A stretch of DNA of 64,000 nt from Accumulibacter sp. (lineage in GTDB: Bacteria; Pseudomonadota; Gammaproteobacteria; Burkholderiales; Rhodocyclaceae), in the NCBI RefSeq assembly GCF_023806635.1, contig NZ_JAMTDQ010000083.1:1-64000 (forward strand), in the 5' to 3' direction. The translations under genes and the position numbers were made by a program. Numbering within the stretch: position 1 is the first letter of the stretch; each line of letters begins with the position of its first letter. Below the pieces are notes generated by a model, which had not been told where the DNA came from, searched no databases, and saw nothing but the letters and a program-made list of their open reading frames with translations. Below are positions 47,240 to 57,030 of the stretch, piece after piece.

Positions 47240-48474
47240 ACCCACCCGACCTGTTCCCTCGCCGGCGGCGGCTCGATCGCTGGCTGCTGCTCGCAGCCAG
47301 CAGCCTTGCACTGCTCGCCTGCCAGGCGCCGGCACCACGCGACCCGGAGCAGCCGGCTCCGACGCCGGCAGCGCCGGCGCCGATCGCCTTCGACGACGCC
47401 ATTCTCAAGGCTGCCAAGGAGTTGTTGGCCAAGGCGCAACTGCCGCTGGCCGGCGGCCAGCGGCAGGCGCTGCTGATCGACCCGCTGGTGGATGGCGTCA
47501 CCGGCAGCCAGTCGCTCGCTACCCGCTCGATGGAACAGCGGCTCGTCGAGATCGTCCGCCGCGACTACCCGCAGCTCGAAGTGCAGGCCTTCAGTACGAG
47601 CAACCTCGCCGGTCAACCCCTGGTGCTTGTCGGCACCTTGACGCCGATCAACAACAGCGCCGGCCAGCCGAGCGGCGAACGCGATGCTTTCCGCATCTGC
47701 CTCGCGCTCGCCGACCTGAAAAGCGGCAAGGTCATCGCCAAGGGGGTCGCCCGCGCCCGCCCGGATGGGGTGCAGACGACGCCACTGCCCTTCGACGCCG
47801 ACAGCCCCGCGTGGACCCGGGATGCGGCGATCGACGGCTACATCAGGACCTGTCAGGGCAGCAAGGCAGGCGACCCGATCAACCCGGTCTATGTCGCGCG
47901 GATCATGGCCGCGGCCCTGCTCAACGACGCCGGCAATGCCTACAACGGCCGCCGCTACCAGGAATCGCTCGAACTCTATCGACGCGCGCTCGACACCGCC
48001 GGCGGCGATCAACTGCGCGCGCACAACGGCGCCTACCTCGCAGCCTGGAAGCTGAAACGACGGGACGAGGCGACACAGGCCTTCGCCCGTCTGGTCGACC
48101 ACGGTCTCGCCAGCCGCCAACTCGCCCTCAAGTTCCTCTTTCGCCCAGGGTCGACCCAGTTCATCCACGATGCGCAGATCAGCGGTCCCTACCCCATGTG
48201 GCTCAACCAGATCGCGCGGCGCAGCGTCCAGAACAGGGCCTGCCTCGAGATCGTCGGCCACACCAGCCGCAGCGGCCCGGAGCCGATCAACCAGAGGCTG
48301 TCGGTCCTGCGGGCGCAAGCGATCAAGGACCGTCTCGACGGCAGCGAGCCGCAACTCATCAGGCGCACGGTGGCGAGCGGCGTCGGCTCGCGTGAAAACC
48401 TCGTCGGCACCGGAACCGACGATGCCGGCGACGCTCTCGACCGACGGGTCGAATTCCGCGTGCTCGACTGCTGA
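47236..48474 (+). CDS. OmpA-like peptidoglycan-binding lipoprotein with TPR-like middle
   Basis: A 412-residue envelope lipoprotein paired with the TIR gene. The N-terminus is a basic start followed by [13 protein letters not shown], with lipobox Cys near residue 31. Residues 50-220 resemble a CsgG/FlgO-like fold. A TPR-like stretch lies at about 235-290 ([19 protein letters not shown]). The C-terminal 110 residues are an OmpA-type domain ([20 protein letters not shown]) that should bind peptidoglycan. The ATG at 47236 is chosen over 47227 because it overlaps the TIR stop as ATGA and has an AAAGGA site nine bases before it. It probably forms an envelope sensing unit with the TIR protein. Confidence 0.85.
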   Translation: MNPPDLFPRRRRLDRWLLLAASSLALLACQAPAPRDPEQPAPTPAAPAPIAFDDAILKAAKELLAKAQLPLAGGQRQALLIDPLVDGVTGSQSLATRSMEQRLVEIVRRDYPQLEVQAFSTSNLAGQPLVLVGTLTPINNSAGQPSGERDAFRICLALADLKSGKVIAKGVARARPDGVQTTPLPFDADSPAWTRDAAIDGYIRTCQGSKAGDPINPVYVARIMAAALLNDAGNAYNGRRYQESLELYRRALDTAGGDQLRAHNGAYLAAWKLKRRDEATQAFARLVDHGLASRQLALKFLFRPGSTQFIHDAQISGPYPMWLNQIARRSVQNRACLEIVGHTSRSGPEPINQRLSVLRAQAIKDRLDGSEPQLIRRTVASGVGSRENLVGTGTDDAGDALDRRVEFRVLDC

Positions 48475-48525
48475 CTGCACCGCCGCACCCGGCCCGGCGC
48501 CGCAGCCGCATGCGGTGGGCCCTCA

Positions 48526-48545
48526 GGGGCGGCTTCGCCCGCCCC
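48526..48545 (+). terminator. GC-rich hairpin after the TIR/OmpA operon
   Basis: GGGGCGG (48526-48532) pairs with CCGCCCC (48539-48545) around a six-base loop, 52 bases after the OmpA-gene stop. No T run follows, so termination efficiency is uncertain. The rest of the 293-base gap before ppc holds no recognisable gene. Confidence 0.4.
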
Positions 48546-48767
48546 GGGCAACACGGCCGTCGCAGGCGGGAGCAATCGCCGTGCATGCCGTTCACAGCGG
48601 CTGCCGAGTGCCGTAAAGTTGCTCCCTGCGTGGCCGGCAGCGATCCGCGGACAGCGACCGCGCATGCCTGGCGTCGTGGCCCGGACGGTTCACGGCGGCC
48701 ACCTGGACGGGGGGCGGTCGCCGCCGCAGCCGGTACGCAAACCACCGACGGGAGACAGGAGAAGGCA

Positions 48768-51524
48768 ATGCCCGAAGACGACACCATTGACAAGGATCTG
48801 CCGCTGCGCGAGGACATCCGGTGCCTTGGCCGCATCCTCGGCGATACGCTGCGCGCGCAGGAGGGCGAGGCGAGCTTCGAACTGGTCGAGCGCATTCGCG
48901 TCAGCGCCATCCGCTTCCATCGCGACGATGACAGCAACGCCCGTCAGGAGCTGACGGCCATTCTCGACAACCTGTCGCGGCAGCAGACGCAGACCATCGT
49001 CCGCGCGTTCAGCTACTTCTCGCACCTGGCGAACATCGCCGAGGACCAGCATCACATCCGCCGCTCACGCGCCCATCTCGTCGCCCGATCGCCAGCGCAC
49101 GAGGGCAGCCTGGCGCACGCGCTGCAGCGGGCCGCAGCGGCAGGAATCGATGCGACGTGCCTGCGCGGCTTCTTCGACGGAGCGACGATCGTGCCGGTAC
49201 TCACCGCCCACCCGACCGAGGTGCAGCGCAAGAGCACCCTCAACGCCCAGCGCGAGATCGCCGAGTTGCTGCGACGGCGCGACCGCGGCCAGCTCACGCC
49301 CGACGAACACGACGCTGTCGACGAGGGACTGCGGCGCGCGGTTCTCGGCCTGTGGCAGACGCGCATGCTGCGCAACACCCGCTTGCTGGTGCTCGACGAA
49401 GTGACCAACGGACTGTCGTACTACGACTACACCTTCCTGCGCGAGTTGCCGCGCCTCTACGGCTGGCTCGAGGATCATCTGGCGGCTACCCAGGCCGGAC
49501 TGCGCAACGCCGAACTGCCGGCCTTTCTGCGCCTCGGCAGCTGGATCGGCGGTGACCGCGATGGCAACCCCTACGTCACGGCAACGGTGACGCGCGAGGC
49601 GCTGCGCCTGCAATCGGCGCGCGCGCTGCGCTTCCATCTCGACGAGGTGCACGCCCTCGGTGCCGAGCTTTCTCTCGCTGACGGCCTGGTCAGCGTCTCC
49701 GAGGCGCTGCAGGCACTCGCCGCGCGCTCACCCGATGCTTCCGCCGCCCGCAGCGACGAACCGTACCGACGCGCGCTGACCGGCGTGTACGCGCGCCTGG
49801 CGGCGACCGCGCGCCGTCTCGACGGCATCGAACCGGAGCGGCATGCGGTCGGCGAAGCGGCGCCCTACGCCGACGCCGGTGAATACGTCGGCGAGCTCGA
49901 CATCCTCCACCGCTCGCTGGTCGCCAATGGCTCGGCGCTGCTGGCACGCGGCCGCTTGCGGGACCTGCGGCGGGCGGCACGGGTCTTCGGCTTTCACCTG
50001 TCGTCGCTCGACCTGCGGCAGAACTCGGAGGTGCACGAGCGCGTCGTCGGCGAGCTTCTGGAAATGGCGATGCCCGGCACCGCCTACCACCAGCGTGACG
50101 AAGCCGGGCGCGTCAGCCTGCTGCTGGCGGAGATCGGCTCGGCGCGCCCACTCTCCTCACAGCATCTGGCGTACAGCGATGAGACGCGCGATGAACTCGA
50201 GATCTTCCGCACCGCAGCCGCGGCACAGCGGGCCTACGGCGCGCAGGCGATCGAGAACTACATCATCGCCAAAACCGACGGCGTCTCCGACCTGCTGGAA
50301 GTGGCGCTGCTGCTGAAGGAATGCGGGCTGCTGCTGCCGTCGGGGCGGAGCCTGGCGGTGAACATCGTCCCCTTGTTCGAGACCATTCCGGATCTGCGCA
50401 ACTGCCCGCGGATCATGGACGAGCTGCTGTCACAGCCCCCCTACCGCGAGCTCCTGCGCAGCCGCGGCGATCTGCAGGAGATCATGCTCGGCTACTCTGA
50501 CAGCAACAAGGATGGTGGCTTCCTGACCTCGGGCTGGGAGCTGTACAAGGCGGAGATTGCGCTCGTCGAGGTGTTCGCCCGCCATGGCGTCAGGCTGCGC
50601 CTGTTCCACGGCCGTGGTGGCTCGGTCGGCCGTGGCGGCGGCCCGAGCTACCAGGCCATCCTGGCGCAGCCCGGCGGCGCCGTGCAGGGCCGGCTGCGGG
50701 TCACCGAACAGGGCGAGGTGATCGCCAGCAAGTACTCGAACCCCGAGCTGGGCCGGCGCAACCTGGAGATCGTCGCCGCCGCCGTTCTCGAAGCCACCCT
50801 CCTCGCCCCGGCGGCTGCCGCGCCGCAGCCGCACTATCTCGAGGCGATGGACGAACTGTCGCGGTCGGCGCATCGCGCCTATCGCTCGCTGGTGTACGAA
50901 ACTGCCGGCTTCGAGCGCTACTTCTGGGAATCGACGGTGATCTCCGAGATCGCTCACCTGAACCTCGGCAGCCGGCCGGCTTCGCGCCGCAAGACCACCG
51001 CCATCGAGGATCTGCGGGCGATCCCGTGGGTCTTCAGCTGGGCGCAGTGCCGCCTGATGCTGCCCGGCTGGTATGGCTTCGGCAGCGCGCTGCACGACTT
51101 CCTGGCGGCGCACCCGGATGGCCTGCGGCTGCTGCAACAGATGTACCGCGAGTGGCCGTTCTTCCGCACCCTGCTCTCGAACATGGACATGGTGCTGGCG
51201 AAGAGTGACCTCGCGATCGCCCGGCGCTATGCCGAACTGGTAAGCGACGCGGAGCTGCGGGCGGCGATCTTCCCCCGCCTGCAGGCCGAATGGCACGCCA
51301 CGGTCGACGGGCTGCTGGCGATCAGCGACCAGACCCGGCTGCTCGCCGACAATCCGTTGCTCGCCCGCTCGATCCGCCACCGCTTCCCCTACCTCGATCC
51401 ACTGAACCACCTGCAGATCGAGCTGATCAAGCGCCTGCGCGCCGGCAACGAAGACGAACACGTCAAACGGGCGATTCACCTGACGATCAACGGCATCGCC
51501 GCCGGTCTGCGCAACAGCGGCTGA
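48768..51524 (+). CDS. ppc: Phosphoenolpyruvate carboxylase
   Basis: A 918-residue PEP carboxylase converting PEP and bicarbonate to oxaloacetate, the main anaplerotic step. Signature 1 [11 protein letters not shown] (about 146-156) holds the first catalytic His. Signature 2 [16 protein letters not shown] (about 574-589) and the Arg/Gly loop [19 protein letters not shown] follow. The tail [13 protein letters not shown] is the usual C-terminus. The start [16 protein letters not shown] at 48768 has a GGAGAAGG site; the frame is open upstream to 48510 but not family-like. It converges with the glycosylase gene. Confidence 0.97.
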   Translation: MPEDDTIDKDLPLREDIRCLGRILGDTLRAQEGEASFELVERIRVSAIRFHRDDDSNARQELTAILDNLSRQQTQTIVRAFSYFSHLANIAEDQHHIRRSRAHLVARSPAHEGSLAHALQRAAAAGIDATCLRGFFDGATIVPVLTAHPTEVQRKSTLNAQREIAELLRRRDRGQLTPDEHDAVDEGLRRAVLGLWQTRMLRNTRLLVLDEVTNGLSYYDYTFLRELPRLYGWLEDHLAATQAGLRNAELPAFLRLGSWIGGDRDGNPYVTATVTREALRLQSARALRFHLDEVHALGAELSLADGLVSVSEALQALAARSPDASAARSDEPYRRALTGVYARLAATARRLDGIEPERHAVGEAAPYADAGEYVGELDILHRSLVANGSALLARGRLRDLRRAARVFGFHLSSLDLRQNSEVHERVVGELLEMAMPGTAYHQRDEAGRVSLLLAEIGSARPLSSQHLAYSDETRDELEIFRTAAAAQRAYGAQAIENYIIAKTDGVSDLLEVALLLKECGLLLPSGRSLAVNIVPLFETIPDLRNCPRIMDELLSQPPYRELLRSRGDLQEIMLGYSDSNKDGGFLTSGWELYKAEIALVEVFARHGVRLRLFHGRGGSVGRGGGPSYQAILAQPGGAVQGRLRVTEQGEVIASKYSNPELGRRNLEIVAAAVLEATLLAPAAAAPQPHYLEAMDELSRSAHRAYRSLVYETAGFERYFWESTVISEIAHLNLGSRPASRRKTTAIEDLRAIPWVFSWAQCRLMLPGWYGFGSALHDFLAAHPDGLRLLQQMYREWPFFRTLLSNMDMVLAKSDLAIARRYAELVSDAELRAAIFPRLQAEWHATVDGLLAISDQTRLLADNPLLARSIRHRFPYLDPLNHLQIELIKRLRAGNEDEHVKRAIHLTINGIAAGLRNSG

Positions 51525-51537
51525 AGCAGCGTCTGCG

Positions 51538-51596
51538 CCGGCTTGCTGCAGGCTCGACCGGCAAGCTGGCGCCGCGGCCGCCGGCCGCCTGGCGCC
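51538..51596. terminator. Double hairpin between convergent ppc and alkA-type gene
   Basis: Hairpin 1 pairs CCGGCTTGC (51538-51546) with GCAAGCTGG (51561-51569), including one G-T pair. Hairpin 2 pairs GGCGCC (51568-51573) with GGCGCC (51591-51596) plus an inner CGGCC/GGCCG. It lies between convergent stops, as expected for a bidirectional terminator. No long T run is present. Confidence 0.5.
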
Positions 51597-51602
51597 AAAG
51601 CC

Positions 51603-52268
51603 TCAGTACTCCACCGGAAGAGGGTCGAGGCTGCGCCAAAGATACCAGGTGGCGACCGAACGCCAGGGCCGCCAGCGCTCGCCGTGCGCGACGAGCACCC
51701 GCCGCGCCGGCCGTTCGCCGGCGTGGTAGTGAATCGCCACCGCGCGCTGCAGCCCGAGATCGTCGAGCGGCAGGACATCCGGCCGCAACTGGTTGAAGAT
51801 CAGGAACATCTCGGCGGTCCACACGCCAATGCCGCGGACCCTGGTCAGCTCCGCCACCAGTTCGTCGTCGGCCAGCCGCGACCAGCGTTCGACGTCGATC
51901 CGCCCGCTGGCGAAATGCCCGGCCAGATCGACCGCGTACTCGACCTTGCGCGCCGACAGACCACAGCCGCGCAAGCCCTCGACCGGGCAACCGAGGATGC
52001 TGTCCGGCGTGATGTCGGGCACGGCCACCTGCAGGCGCGCCCAGACCGTGTCGGCGGCCTTGACCGAGATTTGCTGGCCGACGATCGAGCGCAGCAGCGT
52101 GAGAAAGGGATCGGCGCGCGAAACCAGCGCCATGCCGGCAAAGCGCTCGACGAGGCCGCCGAGGACTGGATCGGCCAGCGCCAGTTCGCTCGAAGCCTGT
52201 TGCCAGTAGGGTGGTGTCAGCACGATGACGGCCAGGCAGCCTGCCGCCTGCTGGCGCCGCCCCGGCAC
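51603..52268 (-). CDS. DNA-3-methyladenine glycosylase II family (AlkA-type HhH-GPD)
   Basis: A 221-residue base-excision repair glycosylase. The N-terminal helices include PFLTLLRSIVGQQISVKAAD, the HhH motif is LTRVRGIGVWTAEMFLIF, and the catalytic Asp is in LPLDDLGLQRAV. It removes alkylated purines. It is smaller than E. coli AlkA because the N-terminal beta domain is absent, as in many bacterial homologues. The first 15 residues are not conserved; a GTG at 52223 is an alternative start. Downstream of the universal stress protein gene in the same orientation. Confidence 0.9.
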   Translation of the reverse strand: MPGRRQQAAGCLAVIVLTPPYWQQASSELALADPVLGGLVERFAGMALVSRADPFLTLLRSIVGQQISVKAADTVWARLQVAVPDITPDSILGCPVEGLRGCGLSARKVEYAVDLAGHFASGRIDVERWSRLADDELVAELTRVRGIGVWTAEMFLIFNQLRPDVLPLDDLGLQRAVAIHYHAGERPARRVLVAHGERWRPWRSVATWYLWRSLDPLPVEY

Positions 52269-52317
52269 CCGGTCGCCGCTCCGGAAGTGGCGCGGACGAG
52301 TGCTGCTGCCGCTGCGA

Positions 52318-52824
52318 TCAGGCCCGTTTCCGCTCCTTCTCCCTGGCCTTCTCCTTGGCCTTGCGGCGGCTCGCGTCGATCTCGGGCGGCCGGTAGACCA
52401 GCACCGGGATGCTCGAATGGGTCAGCACGCGATAGGTCTCGCTGCCGAGCAAGAGCGACGTCAGACCGCCGCGCCCATGCTTCGACATGAAGATCAGGTC
52501 GCAGTCGTTGTCTTCGGCGACGTTCACGATGGCTTCCCATGGCGAGTCGCTGGCCACCGACAGCGTCGTGCATTCGACCCCGGCCTCCTTGCACAGCTTC
52601 TTGATGAAGCCGAGATAATCCTTCGACTTGCTGTCGGCACCCGCAACCAGACGGTCGAGGACAGCCGGCTCGACGAGATCACCGATGTTGTCGGTGTTGC
52701 CGATCGGCTTCGCGTAGAGGGCGGTGATCGTCGCGTTGGCCGCCTTGGCAAAGGACACGGCCCGTTCAGCGGTGTCGCGCGACAGTTGACTGCCGTCGGT
52801 CGGCAGCAGGATATGCTGGAACAT
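52318..52824 (-). CDS. Universal stress protein, UspA family
   Basis: A 168-residue single-domain UspA protein. It begins MFQHILLPTDGSQLSRDTAE and has the ATP-binding signature MSKHGRGGLTSLLLGSET near residues 120-137, so it is probably an ATP-binding type. The C-terminal tail is highly basic and Lys/Glu-rich (RRKAKEKAREKERKRA). The ATG at 52824 has a GGGAG site. It follows the second SulP transporter on the same strand with a 204-base gap; Usp proteins often accompany anion transporters of this kind. Confidence 0.92.
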   Translation of the reverse strand: MFQHILLPTDGSQLSRDTAERAVSFAKAANATITALYAKPIGNTDNIGDLVEPAVLDRLVAGADSKSKDYLGFIKKLCKEAGVECTTLSVASDSPWEAIVNVAEDNDCDLIFMSKHGRGGLTSLLLGSETYRVLTHSSIPVLVYRPPEIDASRRKAKEKAREKERKRA

Positions 52825-53028
52825 TCTTTTTTCTCCCAAGGGGCTCCGCCGGCTGGTCCCCACGGCGCACTTCGGATGATACCCGGAACCGACGGCGGTT
52901 GCCCGATTCCGGCGCCATTGCAAGAGTCCGCCAGCGACGGACCGGCGCGACAACGCACCCGCTGCGGCGTTCCGCCGGCGGGATGAGCGCCACCGTGGCG
53001 ACTGGAGGATCGCCGGCACACGCCGGGC

Positions 53029-55242
53029 CTACTCCTGCATGGCCATCAGTTCCTTGTCCGAGTAACGCAGGCGCAGCGCGAGCACCTTGGCGACCGCCTC
53101 GACCAGATGACAGGCGAGGCGCTTGTGCTCTTCCCGCAGCTTCTCGAACTGTTCGCGCTGCAGGACGAAGAGTTCGCTCTCCTCGAGAGCGGTGGCATCG
53201 TTGAAGCGGGTCATCTGCGACAGGAACGCCATGCCGCCAAAGAAGTCGCCGCGGCCGTAGGTCAGGGCGTGGTGCCCGGCGGCGTCGCCGCCGCTGGCCG
53301 GCAGCGTGATGCGCACCGCACCCTTGCGGATGAGGTAGAGTTCGTTGCCCGGGTCACCAAAGGTGTACACCTTGCCGCCCTTCTCGATCGTACGGCGCTC
53401 GAGACAGGCTTCGAGGTCGATCAGGGTCTCTTCCTTGTGGTCGCGGAAGAGCTCGAGGTCATTCAACTCCAGCGCCGGCAGCGTCGGATCCTGCGCCGGG
53501 CTCTGGCCCAGGATCTGGTCCTCGATCCACTCGATCGCGTCGTCGAGTTCGGGAAATACCTTGACATGCTGGGTCATCCGGGTGAGTTCCATCTGATCGA
53601 AGAACTCGCCGATGTTGCGTCCGTTCGGCAGCACGTGCGACAGGCTGCTGAAGATCAGGAAAGCGTCGCGCTCGATCAGCGAGTCTCGGATCTGGCTCAA
53701 CAGATGAACGGCGGTCACATCGACCGACTGCACCCGCCGCATGTCGAGAACGACGAAACGGCGCCTGGCGAGTTCGGGTTCGAGCGCGGTGTACAACTGG
53801 TCCTTGGTACCGAAGAACAGGCTGCCCTGCAACTCGAGGATGGCGGTCTGATGCCCCTGCTTCTCGAGCAGTTCCATCTCATGACGCAGGCGCACCCGCT
53901 TCGAATAGCGGCTGCCACCATCCAGCTTGCGACGAATCACGGTACTGCTCAGCTGCTCGCGGATGAACAGGAACATCGCCAGGGCGATACCGACGCCCGA
54001 GGCGGCAATCAGACTGTAGCCGACGGCAACGACGACCACGGCGACGATCACCATGAAGTCGAGCAGCGTCCAGGGCGACTCGAGCAGGTGCAGGCTGTGC
54101 CGGTCGATCATCCGGATGCCGACGACGATCAGGATGCCCGCCAGCGCGCCGACCGGAATCCAGGCAATGAAGCTGCCGAGGGCGAGGAAGGCAATCAGCG
54201 ACAGGACGCCCTCGACGACGCCGGAGACCCGCGTCCGGCCACCGCTCGCCAGATTGACCAGCGTCGCCCCCATCTGCCCGGCGCCGGGCATGCCACCGGC
54301 GCAGGCCGAGGCGACGTTGCCGAGGCCCTGTGCCACCAGCTCGCGGTTGGAGTCATGCCGGCCGCGCGTCAATGCGTCGAGGACGACCGCCGTCTTCAGC
54401 GTGTCGATCGACAGCAGCACCGCCAGCGTGAAGGCGGTCCCGAGGAGACTGCCGATCTGGCTGAGCTTGAGCTCGCCGATCTCCTGCCAGCGATCGGTGA
54501 TCGCCTCGAGCATGCTCGACGCCGTGCCACCGAGCGGGCCGATGATCATCTTGTTGCCTTCCATCACCAGCAGCGAGTCGTCGATCGAGGCCAGGCCGAA
54601 GTAGCTCAGCACGCCGGCCAGCAGGCCAAGGATCGCTGCCGGCACGACGCGCGTGAGCAGCGGCGCGCCGAGCATCACGGCCGCCGTCACGGCGCCGATC
54701 AGTGCGCTCTGCCACTGCCAGAGTTCGGGCGAGATCAGGGTCCGCCACCAGGAGGTGCCGCCGGGCGCGCCGAGGAACTTCGGAATCTGGCTGCCGATGA
54801 TGATCAGGCCGACGCCGGTCAGGTAACCGCTGACGACGGGGAAAGGGATGTACTTGATCAGGCTGCCGATACCCATGAAGCCGAGCAGCAACTGCACCAC
54901 ACCGGACACCAGCCCGAGCGCGGTCAGCATCAGGACGATCGACGGCGCCGCGACACCATGCTGCACGAGCTCGATGGCAAAGGCCGAGAGGACCGCCGCC
55001 GCCGGTGCGCAGGGCGCCGTGATCAGCCGGTTGGTACCGCCAAACGCCGGCGCCACCAGGCCCAGCGCAGTGGCGCCGAGGATCCCCGCGAGCGCGCCGA
55101 GACCGGCGTAGGCCGGGCCAATGGCGCCATAGATGGTGACCCCGAAGGCAATCGCCGACGGCAAGGCGACGAGCATCGCCGCCAGCCCGCCCCAGAAGTC
55201 GCCGACCAGCCGGTCATTGCGCAGGGTTGCGGTCAATTCCAC
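53029..55242 (-). CDS. SulP-family anion transporter with STAS and cNMP domains (copy 2)
   Basis: A 737-residue paralogue of the transporter at 43671-45887, with the same order: SulP core, STAS ([20 protein letters not shown]), linker, cNMP domain (GRGDFFGGMAFLSQ) and C-terminal AMQE. Sequence blocks are identical over long stretches, and divergence is concentrated in the linker and cNMP domain (for example TRMTQHVKVFPELDD here). The two copies therefore probably share a substrate but differ in regulation. It lies downstream of the helical-protein genes (gap 162 bases) and upstream of the Usp gene. Confidence 0.92.
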   Translation of the reverse strand: MELTATLRNDRLVGDFWGGLAAMLVALPSAIAFGVTIYGAIGPAYAGLGALAGILGATALGLVAPAFGGTNRLITAPCAPAAAVLSAFAIELVQHGVAAPSIVLMLTALGLVSGVVQLLLGFMGIGSLIKYIPFPVVSGYLTGVGLIIIGSQIPKFLGAPGGTSWWRTLISPELWQWQSALIGAVTAAVMLGAPLLTRVVPAAILGLLAGVLSYFGLASIDDSLLVMEGNKMIIGPLGGTASSMLEAITDRWQEIGELKLSQIGSLLGTAFTLAVLLSIDTLKTAVVLDALTRGRHDSNRELVAQGLGNVASACAGGMPGAGQMGATLVNLASGGRTRVSGVVEGVLSLIAFLALGSFIAWIPVGALAGILIVVGIRMIDRHSLHLLESPWTLLDFMVIVAVVVVAVGYSLIAASGVGIALAMFLFIREQLSSTVIRRKLDGGSRYSKRVRLRHEMELLEKQGHQTAILELQGSLFFGTKDQLYTALEPELARRRFVVLDMRRVQSVDVTAVHLLSQIRDSLIERDAFLIFSSLSHVLPNGRNIGEFFDQMELTRMTQHVKVFPELDDAIEWIEDQILGQSPAQDPTLPALELNDLELFRDHKEETLIDLEACLERRTIEKGGKVYTFGDPGNELYLIRKGAVRITLPASGGDAAGHHALTYGRGDFFGGMAFLSQMTRFNDATALEESELFVLQREQFEKLREEHKRLACHLVEAVAKVLALRLRYSDKELMAMQE

Positions 55243-55404
55243 CGGTCCGACCCCCTGGTTGCACGGTTCCCGAGCGGCTGCGGGCAGCCCGGTCGCGGCC
55301 GGTCGTCCAGGCCCGGACAGCGCGCGCGGTCAGCCGCCGACAGGGCCTCTCCGGGCACCGAACGGGTGCACCCGCATCGCCCTCGCCAAACGGCGAGCCG
55401 TCGG

Positions 55405-56118
55405 TCAATGGGCATAAGCGCCACCCGGCGTGCCGACTGCCGCGCGGCCGTCGGTCGGCAGCTCACGGGCCACCGCCTCGGCCTGGTCGGCGACCCGGTC
55501 GATCTCCTCGACGAACTGTGCGAGCAGCAGCCGGGTGTCGACATCCAGCGCTTCGTCGGCAAGAATCCGGCGCAGGAGGGCCATCGACAGGCGATCTGCC
55601 TGCGCTTCATGCCAGCCGACGCCGCGCCTGCCCTCCTCCGCAGCCGGCTCTTGCTGCCTTTCCGGGCGGCAGGTTTCGACCAGCGCATCGATCGCGGCGC
55701 AAACCTCGTCCGTCAGCTCCTGTACATCGACGGCCAGATGCGCCGGCACGCGACGGCCGCGCCGGGTGAAACCGGACTCGATGGCAAGGCCCGTGACCTG
55801 GCGCTTCATGTCGCGCAGCAAGCGGCCCAGACCCGTCAGCGTCGCGAGCGTGGCGGCTCCACTCGCGTCTTCCAGAGGCGCGAGCGCGGCAGGGCGCATC
55901 TCGAGCGCCTGCTGCATGTCCTCGAGGCCGCGGACGAGGTCGGCAATGCGCCTGGCCAGCTGCCAGCAGGCCCCTTCGGAGCCATCGTGCAGGTGGGCAT
56001 CGACGGCCGACCGGAAGATCATCGTCGCATCGGCGACGCCGTCCAGATAGCTGTCGAGACTGTATTCGATCGATGTCGAGATAGCCGACCGCTCTGCCAC
56101 TCGAAGCTGCGTTTCCAT
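55405..56118 (-). CDS. All-helical protein, possibly DUF47/PhoU-like (copy A)
   Basis: A 237-residue soluble, almost entirely helical protein. No family is certain. The stretch HEAQADRLSMALLRRIL ... EEIDRVADQAEAVAREL (about 175-220) looks like a PhoU/DUF47 helical bundle, and IFRSAVDAHLHDGSEGACW (about 30-48) fits the first helix pair. The ATG at 56118 has an AGGAGAAG site. It is the third gene of a leftward cluster after CHAD and another helical protein, near Pit and DUF47. A role in phosphate or polyphosphate control is inferred from context. Confidence 0.6.
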   Translation of the reverse strand: METQLRVAERSAISTSIEYSLDSYLDGVADATMIFRSAVDAHLHDGSEGACWQLARRIADLVRGLEDMQQALEMRPAALAPLEDASGAATLATLTGLGRLLRDMKRQVTGLAIESGFTRRGRRVPAHLAVDVQELTDEVCAAIDALVETCRPERQQEPAAEEGRRGVGWHEAQADRLSMALLRRILADEALDVDTRLLLAQFVEEIDRVADQAEAVARELPTDGRAAVGTPGGAYAH

Positions 56119-56217
56119 TTGACTTCTCCTGCACAAAAAAAAGAAAACTGCTCTCGCCCCTGGTGTCCTGTCTGCCTGCGCCTGCCGTAGCCAGCGCCGC
56201 TCGCGGTGGCGTCGGCA

Positions 56218-57009
56218 TCAGGTCGCCGCGTACCCCTGCTGCGCGACGAGACATGAATCACCCGCACCATGCTGCTGCAGTGCGAGGCCGTCGGCCAGTC
56301 GCTGCGCCAGACGTCTCAGGATCTCTCCGGCACCTGCCAACTCGCGCACGACCTCGTGCAGGGCGGCATGCATCTGCGTGGCCCAGGACTCGCTACTGGC
56401 TGCATGCGGCCCTGGCATCGCCGCCAGCTCGTCCGGCGCCTGCCGCCAGACCAACCCGGTACCCGGCAGCAGTTCCAGCAGGGCCAGCGAACGATAGCTG
56501 CCGAGTGGGTTGAGGCTGCCGCAGGCATCGCCGGCGGCGGACGGCGGCACCGACGGCTCGCCGCTCGCAAGGCCGGCACAGGCGTCCCGCAGACCTTCGC
56601 CCTCGCAGCGGATGCGTCGCAGCATCTGGCCGATCAATGCACCGGACGCGGCGTGAACACAGCGGCAGGCGGTGGCGGTCCGGAACAAGCCGGCAGCCGC
56701 CCGGTCGAGCCGCTCGCTGGTGCACCGCAGGTCTTCGAGTTCGCCGCTGCGACCGTGATCCGCCAGCGAGTCGATGACGGCACAACTGCGCCGCCAGAGA
56801 TTCTCGCGGCACTGGTCGAGATCGAACAGGCGCACCGAATGCGCCGATTCCCTGCCCTGCACGACCGCATCAGCCGCTTTCGCCAGCCGGACGAGCGTCT
56901 GCGCCTGCTGCTCCATCGTGCTGAACACGCCACACCATCCGGCAGCCGGAGCGATCGGCCGCGACCTTCGCACCATCGAGCTCGGTTCAATCATCGCCAC
57001 AGCCCTCAC
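56218..57009 (-). CDS. All-helical protein of unknown function, weakly DUF47/PhoU-like (copy B)
   Basis: A 263-residue helical protein with no recognised domain. Residues 30-110 (STMEQQAQTLVRLAKAADAVV ... ERLDRAAAGLFRTAT) and 215-250 (WATQMHAALHEVVRELAGAG) form predicted bundles with a cysteine-containing centre. The middle (about 150-200) is less ordered. It starts 21 bases after the CHAD stop; an ATG five codons in is an alternative start. The gap to the next gene is 99 bases. Any relation to PhoU is tentative, and there is no sign of a membrane segment or signal peptide. Confidence 0.55.
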   Translation of the reverse strand: MRAVAMIEPSSMVRRSRPIAPAAGWCGVFSTMEQQAQTLVRLAKAADAVVQGRESAHSVRLFDLDQCRENLWRRSCAVIDSLADHGRSGELEDLRCTSERLDRAAAGLFRTATACRCVHAASGALIGQMLRRIRCEGEGLRDACAGLASGEPSVPPSAAGDACGSLNPLGSYRSLALLELLPGTGLVWRQAPDELAAMPGPHAASSESWATQMHAALHEVVRELAGAGEILRRLAQRLADGLALQQHGAGDSCLVAQQGYAAT

Positions 57010-57030
57010 CTGCTCCCCGTCGCGTCCGGG

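Noticed and set aside
53107..56190. A 1027-codon plus-strand open frame over SulP copy 2 and the helical gene
   Set aside because: Antisense to genes with strong family matches. The same shadow exists over SulP copy 1, showing it follows from codon bias.
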